13,643 nt of DNA from Candidatus Cloacimonadota bacterium (GTDB lineage Bacteria > Cloacimonadota > Cloacimonadia > Cloacimonadales > WRIO01): NCBI GenBank assembly GCA_023230175.1, contig JALNXV010000053.1, positions 1 to 13,643 on the forward strand. Direction: 5' to 3'. This document shows positions 7,548-13,643 of the stretch, one piece after another (position 1 is the stretch's first letter; each line of letters begins with the position of its first letter). The translations under genes and the position numbers were made by a program. The notes under the pieces are model-generated. The model searched no databases and was not told the origin of the DNA. It saw nothing but the letters and a program-made list of their open reading frames with translations.

Positions 7548-8543
7548 TTAGTTTCTTTTCTTGGTCATATATGTATTGAACATTACTGCGCAGAACATCA
7601 AAGATCCATTGACGACATACTGCATGAATTCATTCACGTTCAGCAGAGTCATTGCATTAGAGATAATGCCTGTAAACAGAACACCAATAATTGTTCCCCA
7701 GATGGTTCCGATTCCACCTAGCATGCTCGTTCCGCCGATGACTACGGACGAAATAATCTGTGTTTCCCATCCTCTTCCGAAACCAAATGTTGCAGAACGG
7801 ACTTGAGCAGAATTCATTACACCGCCAAGGACGCACATGACCTGAATAGTGCAGAAAACAAAAACCCTTGTTCTCCAGACGTTAATTCCATTCAATCTCG
7901 CTGCTTCACTGTTTCCACCAACTGCATAGATTTTTCGTCCCAGATCAGTCTTTTCTGTAAGAAACCAGAAAGCAAAAAAAACTAGAATAAACACCAGAGC
8001 CGGGAATGGTATTCCAAATATCTTCCCTGTTCCGAGGAACACATACCACTTCGGGAATGCATTGACAATCGGGAAGCCTTCGCAGACGATTGCAGCAAGC
8101 CCATACAGGATATTGAGAGTAGCCAAAGTCACAATAAATGAAGGCATATTGAAATGATGCCTCGCCCAGGCATGGAAAAACCCGACAAGGATTGCAACAG
8201 CTATCGCAAACACTACACCAATCAAGGCACCCCATTCAATTGGAATTCCAAACGAAGCATTGAGGTTCTTGCTGGTCCATGCAATCAGAACACCTGAAAG
8301 AGCCACTGTGGATCCCACGGACAGATCTATCTCACCTGCAATAATTACAAGACACATCCCATAGGCGATAACACCTTTCATCGCAACGTTGCGAAGAATA
8401 TTCAAGATATTCCCCACAGTAAGGAATGCTGGAGAAATGCAACTAACAATCAAGATAAGCACAAGCAAAAGAATCTCGATCATATGATCCAAAAGAAAAA
8501 TATTTGTTTTTTTCTTGGAAAACAATTCCATGTTAATCTTCAT
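7548..8543 (-). CDS. CUT2-family sugar ABC transporter permease (importer 2)
   Basis: Inner-membrane permease of importer 2, 331 residues, BPD_transp_2 family (RbsC-like). The signature AGEIDLSVGS lies at about residues 69-78, conserved GGNSEAARLNGI follows in a mid-protein loop, and GGTSMLGGIG marks the C-terminal loop. It is the only permease in this operon, so it probably works as a homodimer, unlike the paired permeases of importer 1. The ATG at 8543 lies inside the end of the upstream ATPase gene, giving an 11-base overlap, with a GGGAGG ribosome site eight bases before it; a second ATG (MELFSKK) 12 bases further in is less well spaced. Overlap implies translational coupling. Confidence 0.93.
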   Translation of the reverse strand: MKINMELFSKKKTNIFLLDHMIEILLLVLILIVSCISPAFLTVGNILNILRNVAMKGVIAYGMCLVIIAGEIDLSVGSTVALSGVLIAWTSKNLNASFGIPIEWGALIGVVFAIAVAILVGFFHAWARHHFNMPSFIVTLATLNILYGLAAIVCEGFPIVNAFPKWYVFLGTGKIFGIPFPALVFILVFFAFWFLTEKTDLGRKIYAVGGNSEAARLNGINVWRTRVFVFCTIQVMCVLGGVMNSAQVRSATFGFGRGWETQIISSVVIGGTSMLGGIGTIWGTIIGVLFTGIISNAMTLLNVNEFMQYVVNGSLMFCAVMFNTYMTKKRN

Positions 8544-10029
8544 TAATTATTCCTCCCATGCAAATTGCATACAATTCATCAATAGTCATATTGTCAGGAT
8601 TCACTTCACCGATCACTCTTCCTTGATACATAATCAGAATTCTATGACAGACTTCCAGAAGTTCCTCAAGTTCAGACGAAACAAAAATACTTGAAATGCC
8701 AGAACGCGACTGATCCCACATAATATTGAAGATCTGTTGTTTTGCTTGTACATCAATTCCTCTTGTAGGTTCATCATACATCATTATCTTCGGTTCATTG
8801 TTAAGCCAGTTTCCAATAACCACCTTCTGCTGGTTTCCTCCTGAAAGGGAATTTGCATTGGCGTTTATTCCGGATATCTTGATTTCAAGTTCATCCACCT
8901 GCTTGTTTGCAAGCTGAATTCGTTTCTTGTTGTCAATGACATGCCTGTTTGAAATGCGATCCAAGCAGGAATAGCAGAGATTATCCCTGATTGAATGAAT
9001 AAGAATGATTCCTTGCGTCTTGCGTTCTTCTGGAGTTAATCCCATTCCAAGGCTTTTCATGTGCACAGTATCGGATTTCTTGTAGCTTTTCTGTCCATCG
9101 ATGATTATCGAACCCGAATCAAAGGAATCGGCACCGAAAATACTACGGAGAAGTTCTGTTCGTCCAGCTCCAAGCATTCCTGCAATTCCAAGAATCTCTC
9201 CTTTTCTAAGTTTAAATGAAACATCTTCGAACTTGCCTTTGCGGGTAAGCCCCTTGACTTCCATTATCACTTCATTCTGGGCCATCAGATCCTTCGGCCT
9301 GGTATTAATCTTTACATCTCCGAACATCATTCGGATTATATCCTTGTGTGAAAGCTGAGCAATCTCACCATTTCCAACATATTTTCCATCACGGAAAACC
9401 GTCACAGTATCAGCAATCTCCCAGAGTTCCTGAAGTCGATGCGATATATATATGATAATCACATCTTTTTTCTTAAGCTGTCTGATTACTTCAAAAAGCC
9501 TTTGAGTTTCATTGTTGGCCAAGGCAGAAGTAGGCTCATCAAGCATCAGCACTTTGGGATTGAAGCTCATAGCCTTTGTAATCTCAACAACCTGACATTG
9601 CCACATACTCAGCTTGAACACTTTCTCATGAGGATCTATATCAACATTCATGCCATCAAGCATTTCTTTAGCCATGGCATAAGTTTTTTTCCAATCTATT
9701 ACTTTTCTTTTCTTCGGCAAACGGCCAAGGAAAATATTCTCAGCTACAGAAAGATATGGAACCAGGCTAAGTTCCTGATACACAGTGGCGATTCCTTTTG
9801 AAAAGGCATCTGTAGGAGCCTCGAAATGCATCTCGGCATCATTAAGGAAAAACTTACCCGAGGTTGGCTGGATTGCACCAGAAAAGACTTTAACTAGAGT
9901 CGATTTTCCTGATCCATTCTTTCCAATCAAAGCATGAACCTTCCCGCTGTCAAATGAAACGGAAACATTATCCAACGCTGCAGTTCCTGGATAAACTTTG
10001 GTTATATTTTCAGTTCTTAAAACACTCAT
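8533..10029 (-). CDS. CUT2-family sugar ABC transporter ATP-binding protein with two NBDs (importer 2)
   Basis: Cytoplasmic tandem ATPase, 498 residues, RbsA class. Domain 1: Walker A GKNGSGKS (36-43), Q-loop Q85, an unusual signature LSMWQCQ (140-146), Walker B VLMLDEP (160-166), switch His197. Domain 2: degenerate Walker A GMLGAGRT (284-291), canonical LSGGNQQ (395-401), Walker B IMMYDEP (415-421), and VSSEL (450-454) without the switch His. As in importer 1, only one ATP site looks fully catalytic. The start codon has only a weak ribosome site (GAG within TGAGAATGCGAC) and comes 20 bases after a 10-bp hairpin, while the binding-protein gene before it has a strong one. It overlaps the permease gene by 11 bases. 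Clearly paralogous to, but not a recent copy of, the importer 1 ATPase. Confidence 0.95.
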   Translation of the reverse strand: MSVLRTENITKVYPGTAALDNVSVSFDSGKVHALIGKNGSGKSTLVKVFSGAIQPTSGKFFLNDAEMHFEAPTDAFSKGIATVYQELSLVPYLSVAENIFLGRLPKKRKVIDWKKTYAMAKEMLDGMNVDIDPHEKVFKLSMWQCQVVEITKAMSFNPKVLMLDEPTSALANNETQRLFEVIRQLKKKDVIIIYISHRLQELWEIADTVTVFRDGKYVGNGEIAQLSHKDIIRMMFGDVKINTRPKDLMAQNEVIMEVKGLTRKGKFEDVSFKLRKGEILGIAGMLGAGRTELLRSIFGADSFDSGSIIIDGQKSYKKSDTVHMKSLGMGLTPEERKTQGIILIHSIRDNLCYSCLDRISNRHVIDNKKRIQLANKQVDELEIKISGINANANSLSGGNQQKVVIGNWLNNEPKIMMYDEPTRGIDVQAKQQIFNIMWDQSRSGISSIFVSSELEELLEVCHRILIMYQGRVIGEVNPDNMTIDELYAICMGGIINED

Positions 10030-10049
10030 GTCGCATTCTCATCAAACAA

Positions 10050-10080
10050 TTCAGAGTGGCACAAATAGTACCACTCTGAA
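10050..10080 (-). promoter_or_regulatory. Intercistronic hairpin between binding-protein and ATPase genes of importer 2
   Basis: A perfect 10-bp inverted repeat, TTCAGAGTGG (10050-10059) and CCACTCTGAA (10071-10080), with an 11-base loop. In the minus-strand mRNA it starts 18 bases after the binding-protein stop and is followed by TTGTTT, not a clean U tract. It occupies the same place as the hairpin at 3375-3405 but has a different sequence. Probable role: mRNA protection or partial termination (inferred). Confidence 0.7.
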
Positions 10081-10098
10081 AAATTAATCTAGACCAAA

Positions 10099-11088
10099 TC
10101 ACATTTTTGACTGCCAGTCTGCAATGAAAGCATCAAGTTCTGCATTATCTCCACGTACGAGAGGTGTTCCAGGAATGATATTTGTTTTTCCTTCACCTTC
10201 AAAATGAATCCCTTCGATTCTATTAATCAATGCATCAACAGCTTCGTATCCTATTGCATACGGATCCTGCCCTGTTACAGCCTGAAGAATATTATTCGGA
10301 TCTTTCAGAAGATCAACTATCTGTTCAGAAGCATCAGTTCCGAAAACAACGGTTTTTCCTGCAAGACCAGCATTCTCGACAGCCATTACTGAACCAACTG
10401 TACCGCCATCATTTGCGGCATAGATGAAATCAATGTCAGGATTAGCAGCAAGCATATCTCCAGTTTTGGCAACAGCCATATCCTGAAGCCATGCATCTTG
10501 GTCGGCAACAATTTCGTACTTCACACCAGCTTCATCCAATGCGGTGAAAAAACCTCTGATTCTCTCAGAGGACTGCTCAGGAACCAATGTCTTGTACTGA
10601 ACGATTCCAACCTTGTAAGTCTTGTTTGCATCTTTCTCAAGTAGATACTTTGCAGCATTCACACCAGTCTGATGGCAGAATGAATAGTTGTCGGCAGTGT
10701 AACTTGCAACAGCATATGGGAAGGCATCAATTGCAGCATTGCAGATAGAAATAACCAATCCAGCATCGTTTGCATCAGAAAGGACTGCTGGCGATACCTG
10801 TGTATTCATTGGGGAAATCGCAACGCCTGCGATTTTCTGCGCTGCATAGGTGTTGATGAAATCAGATTCTTTGGACTGGTCATTTGTTGTATTGGCCAGC
10901 TGGATTTCATATCCTCTGTTTTTTGCAGCATCAGAATAACCTTTAGACAAAGTCTTCATGAACTGATCCTCTTGGAACACAACTCCTGCAATCACCTTGC
11001 TCTTGGTATGAGTTTCCTCAACGCCCTGGGCAAACACGCTTGACATTGCCAATACAGCAACCATCAAGACAACAATGATTTTTTTCAT
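10099..11088 (-). CDS. Periplasmic sugar-binding protein of importer 2 (Peripla_BP_4 type)
   Basis: Exported ribose-type substrate-binding protein, 329 residues from the chosen start. The open frame extends 16 codons further, to 11136, but the ATG at 11088 is preceded by AGGAGG (11096-11101) at seven bases and begins an orthodox signal peptide: MKK, hydrophobic residues 4-18, and VFA-QG, with cleavage expected after Ala20. PF13407 features: GVVFQEDQFMKTLSKG (35-50), GVAISPMN (88-95), EQSSERIRGFF (171-181), the DAWLQDMAVAKTGDML block (198-213), and AVTGQDPYAIGYEAV (270-284). It heads operon 2, downstream of AraC regulator 2 on the same strand. It differs clearly from the importer 1 binding protein, so the two systems probably take different ligands. 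Confidence 0.93.
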   Translation of the reverse strand: MKKIIVVLMVAVLAMSSVFAQGVEETHTKSKVIAGVVFQEDQFMKTLSKGYSDAAKNRGYEIQLANTTNDQSKESDFINTYAAQKIAGVAISPMNTQVSPAVLSDANDAGLVISICNAAIDAFPYAVASYTADNYSFCHQTGVNAAKYLLEKDANKTYKVGIVQYKTLVPEQSSERIRGFFTALDEAGVKYEIVADQDAWLQDMAVAKTGDMLAANPDIDFIYAANDGGTVGSVMAVENAGLAGKTVVFGTDASEQIVDLLKDPNNILQAVTGQDPYAIGYEAVDALINRIEGIHFEGEGKTNIIPGTPLVRGDNAELDAFIADWQSKM

Positions 11089-11366
11089 AAAACTACCTCC
11101 TGTGGATGTTTTATTTTTCATAAAGGAAATCAACAAGTCCCTTCATTTAACATAGATTATCAGAATCACCTTAAAACCTCACATACGAAGCCAGACCAAT
11201 CAAGCCTTGGAATTCCTTGTACAATATATTTATCAACGATTTTCATTCTGCACGCATTCAAATTTGCAGAAAACTCAATTTCGAACACAATTACCGATTA
11301 AGTACTCCTATTCGGTTAATTCAAATCAGTACTTAATTCAAAGCAATCAGAGACTGGAAGAATTAG
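11089..11366. promoter_or_regulatory. Upstream control region of operon 2
   Basis: This 278-bp gap separates AraC regulator 2 from the operon 2 binding-protein gene, both on the minus strand. No gene is supported. It contains a 10-bp inverted repeat (11297-11306 and 11328-11337), the palindrome GGAATTCC (11209-11216), and a 12-mer TCCTTGTACAAT (11214-11225) that recurs before regulator 2. The promoter of operon 2 is probably here, but no -35/-10 pair stands out on the minus strand. No convincing terminator follows regulator 2, so some read-through from it into the operon is possible. Confidence 0.5.
11297..11337. repeat. Perfect 10-bp inverted repeat with 21-bp spacer upstream of operon 2
   Basis: ATTAAGTACT at 11297-11306 is matched by AGTACTTAAT at 11328-11337, with centres 31 bp apart, about three DNA helical turns. 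AT-rich arms and the lack of a following U tract argue against a terminator; a pair of operator half-sites is the likelier reading. The protein that would bind is unknown. Confidence 0.5.
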
Positions 11367-12248
11367 CTATTTGTTTCTGTTCAAGTATTCAGTTGGTGTT
11401 ATTCCTGTTACTTTTTTAAAAACTGTTGCAAAATAATTACTGCTCGAGAAATTCAAATCCATTGCCACTTGAGTAATCGATTGGTGCATCAACATCCTTT
11501 TAGCGGCCTTTATCTTATTGATATTTAGGTATTCTCTAGGAGGAAAACCAGTATAACTGTGGAAAGCAGTAATAAAGGAGGATAAGGACATGTTTGCATT
11601 ATCAGCTAGATCTTCAAGCTTGTACACTTCGTCAGGATGATTATTTATGTGTTCACATATTTCTGACATAATCTGATTCTTCATGCTATTCTTTTCTTTG
11701 TCATTCAAGTTGTCATCGACAACCATCAATAAAAAATACGAAAGCAAAGTTGCACCAACATTTCGATTTTCTTGCGATGGAGAACCAAAGAGTTTGAATA
11801 CATCATCAAGAATACGATTGGCTGATGAAATGTTAAGATTCACTAAATCCAGTTCTTTTCTTCTGATTCCTTTCAAAATATGGTCTGCTCTTTCATCTGA
11901 AAGAAAAAGAAAATTGTCAGGCCTGTTCATTTCAAGACGAAACCAGTACTGGGTGTTCAATCCAAATGGGGTTTCTCCAGTACTGTGATCTATATTTGGC
12001 GGCATTATTAGAAGGGAGCCTCGAGTCAAACGGAATTGTTTTTCATCCGTTTCGTATACAACCGTACCCTCTTTGATATAAGTTACCTCATAGCAATCCT
12101 TATGATAATGCCTTTTCAATGGATCACAAGCAGCCTGAGAACTATAAAACCCGAAAAGAGATAGTCCTGGTATGTTAAGTTCATTGGTAGTGAACATGAT
12201 TCTTTCTTTTTCAAACAAAGGGGGATCATACCACATGATTGATTTCAT
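11367..12248 (-). CDS. AraC-family transcriptional regulator 2
   Basis: DNA-binding regulator, 293 residues from the chosen start. The N-terminal half has a cupin-like sensor (HYHKDCYEVTYIKEGTVVYE at about 47-66, then RGSLLIMPPNIDHS at 76-89), in the style of AraC-type sugar sensors. The C-terminal 95 residues hold two helix-turn-helices: around 211-231 (LEDLADNANMSLSSFITAF) and 259-281 (TQVAMDLNFSSSNYFATVF), ending TGITPTEYLNRNK. The open frame could begin at 12353, but that would overlap the divergent UroD-like gene; the ATG at 12248 has AAGGAG (12256-12261) seven bases before it and is preferred. It lies just upstream of operon 2 on the same strand and divergent from UroD-like gene 2, so it probably controls both. 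A 16-bp palindrome just upstream suggests autoregulation. Confidence 0.9.
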   Translation of the reverse strand: MKSIMWYDPPLFEKERIMFTTNELNIPGLSLFGFYSSQAACDPLKRHYHKDCYEVTYIKEGTVVYETDEKQFRLTRGSLLIMPPNIDHSTGETPFGLNTQYWFRLEMNRPDNFLFLSDERADHILKGIRRKELDLVNLNISSANRILDDVFKLFGSPSQENRNVGATLLSYFLLMVVDDNLNDKEKNSMKNQIMSEICEHINNHPDEVYKLEDLADNANMSLSSFITAFHSYTGFPPREYLNINKIKAAKRMLMHQSITQVAMDLNFSSSNYFATVFKKVTGITPTEYLNRNK

Positions 12249-12255
12249 AAAAAAG

Positions 12256-12261
12256 CTCCTT
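12256..12261 (-). promoter_or_regulatory. Ribosome binding site deciding the start of AraC regulator 2
   Basis: AAGGAG on the minus strand, seven bases before the ATG at 12248. It is the only good site for this frame and rules out the longer start at 12353. It forms part of the repeated 12-mer at 12257-12268, so a protein bound there would also cover the sequence specifying the ribosome site. Confidence 0.75.
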
Positions 12262-12265
12262 GTAC

Positions 12266-12281
12266 AATTTTGTCCAAAATT
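12266..12281. promoter_or_regulatory. 16-bp palindrome, candidate operator between regulator 2 and UroD-like gene 2
   Basis: AATTTTG (12266-12272) and CAAAATT (12275-12281) form perfect 7-bp arms around a 2-bp centre, TC. The site lies 18-33 bases before the regulator 2 start and touches a possible -35 box for the divergent UroD-like gene, so one bound protein could affect both. Its regulator is unknown; AraC proteins more often use direct repeats, so a different repressor is possible. Confidence 0.45.
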
Positions 12282-12308
12282 CAAACCAGAATGCATTCCT
12301 ATTTTAAT
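12280..12308 (+). promoter_or_regulatory. Possible sigma-70 promoter for UroD-like gene 2
   Basis: TTCAAA (12280-12285, four of six consensus bases) and TTTAAT (12303-12308, five of six) are separated by exactly 17 bp, and the -10 lies 31 bases before the ATG. AT-rich sequence makes chance matches likely, so this is only a candidate. Confidence 0.3.
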
Positions 12309-12339
12309 ATGTTTATTATGGTTTTGAAAGAGGAGTTTT

Positions 12340-13395
12340 ATGAACGAATTCATTCCCGATTACTCTAACATCGAAAAAGCAGCAAGAAACATCGAAGTAA
12401 AGCGTTTTCCGCTTTATGAACATATTATCTCTACGAAGGTAATGGAAGAAGGACTGAATAAGAAATTCGCTTTTCTATATGATGGAAATATCGACGATCT
12501 TGATATGTTTTTTTCAATATACTGCGGTTTTTTCAAACAGCACGGCTATGATACTGTCTCCTTTGAGGAATGCATAGGTCCTTCAATGCCTGGATCAGGC
12601 GCTCTCGGCGGACACAAGAAGGGAGTTATTCAAACGCGTGAAGATTTTGACCAGTACCCTTGGGATAAAATCCCGGATCTGTATTTCAAGGAAAACTCAA
12701 AGTATTTCAAAGCCTTGAGGCGAAATATGCCGGAGGGAATGAAAGCCATAGGCGGCGTTGGAAACGGAATATTCGAATGCGTTCAAGATCTTGTTGGATT
12801 TGAAGACCTATGCTACATGAAAGCAGATGACGAACTGTTGTATGAAGACATGTTCCGCAAAGTAGGGGAAACAAACCTCAAGATATGGAAAAGATTCCTA
12901 GCTGAATTCGGCGACATCTTCTGTGTCTGTCGCTTCGGAGATGATCTTGGATTCAAATCCTCCACTCTTCTGTCAAAGCAAGATATCGTTGATTTGATAA
13001 TTCCTCAATACAAAAACATTGTATCAGAGGTTCATTCCTATGGAAAACCTTTTCTGCTACACTCATGCGGCTGCATATTCAGCGTTATGGAAGAAATCAT
13101 CAATACCGTGAAAATCGATGCAAAACACTCCAACGAAGATCAAATCGCTCCTTTCCCAGTTTGGGTTGAAAAATACGGGGAAAGAATCGGCAACTTCGGA
13201 GGAATCGACACAGACTGCGTAATCGAACTCAATCCACAGCAAATGATGGAATATATTCAAAATGTAGTCAGCCATTCAATCCATCACGGCGGATTTGCTT
13301 TTGGATCAGGAAACTCTATTCCCGATTATGTCCCATACAAGCAGTTTAAACTGATGAATGATACGGTACGAACTATAAGAGGTGATTTCAATTAA
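12340..13395 (+). CDS. Uroporphyrinogen decarboxylase-like protein 2 (divergent paralogue)
   Basis: A 351-residue UroD-superfamily protein, about 60 residues shorter than protein 1 and clearly a different subfamily. Shared blocks are RFGDDLGFKSSTLLSK (198-213) and LLHSCGCIF (239-247), giving His241 and Cys243 as likely metal ligands, with an extra Cys245. The later glycine block reads FGGIDTDCV (286-294), so the third candidate ligand, Cys293, sits a few residues later than Cys352 of protein 1. The end, HGGFAFGSGNSIPDYVP, is typical of this group. No HemE N-terminal block is present. The GAGGAG ribosome site is a few bases before the ATG. Divergent from AraC regulator 2, so probably induced with operon 2; a role in methyl transfer from the imported compound is inference only. 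Confidence 0.83.
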   Translation: MNEFIPDYSNIEKAARNIEVKRFPLYEHIISTKVMEEGLNKKFAFLYDGNIDDLDMFFSIYCGFFKQHGYDTVSFEECIGPSMPGSGALGGHKKGVIQTREDFDQYPWDKIPDLYFKENSKYFKALRRNMPEGMKAIGGVGNGIFECVQDLVGFEDLCYMKADDELLYEDMFRKVGETNLKIWKRFLAEFGDIFCVCRFGDDLGFKSSTLLSKQDIVDLIIPQYKNIVSEVHSYGKPFLLHSCGCIFSVMEEIINTVKIDAKHSNEDQIAPFPVWVEKYGERIGNFGGIDTDCVIELNPQQMMEYIQNVVSHSIHHGGFAFGSGNSIPDYVPYKQFKLMNDTVRTIRGDFN

Positions 13396-13643
13396 TCACT
13401 TCGGTATATACATTTTCCTCAGCAGGAACTCAATGAACCTTGCTGGAAGCAGTCGCTTGAGCATTGTGAACAGCTTGTATTCGAAGCCAACTGCACAGCG
13501 GACAGGAGGCTCTCGTCTTGATAGCATGCGGACTATTGCCCTGGCAGCTGTCTCAGGACTCTTCCCATTGGTCTCGTCGCTTGCCATCTTCTCCACTGAT
13601 TTGAGACAAGTCTCATAGTATGGGGAATCCGAGCCTTCAAGGA
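13396..13643 (-). CDS. Short-chain dehydrogenase/reductase, C-terminal part only (5' end beyond window)
   Basis: The minus frame is open from the right window edge to a TGA at 13396-13398, showing the last 81 residues. The block MASDETNGKSPETAARAIVRMLSRREPPVR, followed by GFEYKLFTMLKRLLPARFIEFLLRKMY, matches my recollection of the C-terminal tail of SDR-family NAD(P)-dependent oxidoreductases; the nucleotide-binding and catalytic parts lie outside the window. Its stop abuts the stop of UroD-like gene 2 with no bases between, so there is no room for a terminator. G+C is about 50% here against roughly 40% in the neighbouring genes, and codons such as CTG, CGC and GCC are commoner. Probably unrelated to the sugar cluster. 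Confidence 0.65.
   Translation of the reverse strand, partial: LEGSDSPYYETCLKSVEKMASDETNGKSPETAARAIVRMLSRREPPVRCAVGFEYKLFTMLKRLLPARFIEFLLRKMYIPK

Noticed and set aside
11089..11136. Longer N-terminus for binding protein 2 starting at 11136
   Set aside because: It would place 16 extra residues before a standard signal peptide, and AGGAGG is correctly spaced only for the ATG at 11088.
12249..12353. Longer N-terminus for AraC regulator 2 starting at 12353
   Set aside because: It has no ribosome site, would overlap the divergent UroD-like gene start, and adds residues unlike the family; the ATG at 12248 has a well-placed AAGGAG.

Overview
The window (about 40% G+C by eye) looks like a carbohydrate-scavenging region of a Gram-negative anaerobe, most likely a spirochaete of the Sphaerochaeta/Treponema type. 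This is inferred from the style of the binding-protein signal peptides (ending ...FAQG) and from two CUT2 (ribose-type) sugar ABC importers beside AraC regulators and uroporphyrinogen-decarboxylase-like (UroD-like) proteins. No rRNA, tRNA, mobile element or CRISPR array is visible, so the taxonomic call is tentative.

Layout. (A) 1-4370, minus strand: importer 1, read from right to left as binding protein, tandem-domain ATPase, permease, second permease (cut by the left edge). (B) 4371-4522: divergent control region. (C) 4523-5323, plus strand: AraC regulator 1. (D) 5557-11088, minus strand: importer 2 operon, in order binding protein, tandem ATPase, single permease, UroD-like methyltransferase-family protein, D-lyxose-isomerase-family cupin. 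(E) 11367-12248, minus strand: AraC regulator 2, upstream of and co-oriented with operon 2. (F) 12340-13395, plus strand: a second UroD-like protein, divergent from regulator 2. (G) 13396-13643, minus strand: the C-terminal end of a short-chain dehydrogenase, more G+C-rich than the rest.

How the genes may work together. Each importer brings a monosaccharide or small glycoside through the inner membrane, with one binding protein and one double-NBD ATPase; importer 1 has two different permeases, importer 2 apparently one. The enzymes encoded with importer 2 (UroD-like protein and sugar isomerase), plus the divergent UroD-like gene, suggest uptake of an unusual sugar, perhaps methylated, followed by methyl-group removal and aldose-ketose isomerisation. 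That pathway is inference: no corrinoid protein, kinase, aldolase or glycosidase lies in the window.

Regulatory structure: both importer operons carry a perfect GC-richer hairpin between the binding-protein and ATPase genes, and the AraC-linked intergenic regions share exact words (a 12-mer and a 10-mer), a 16-bp palindrome and a widely spaced 10-bp inverted repeat. Intergenic stretches 5324-5556 and 11089-11366 contain no gene that I can support.
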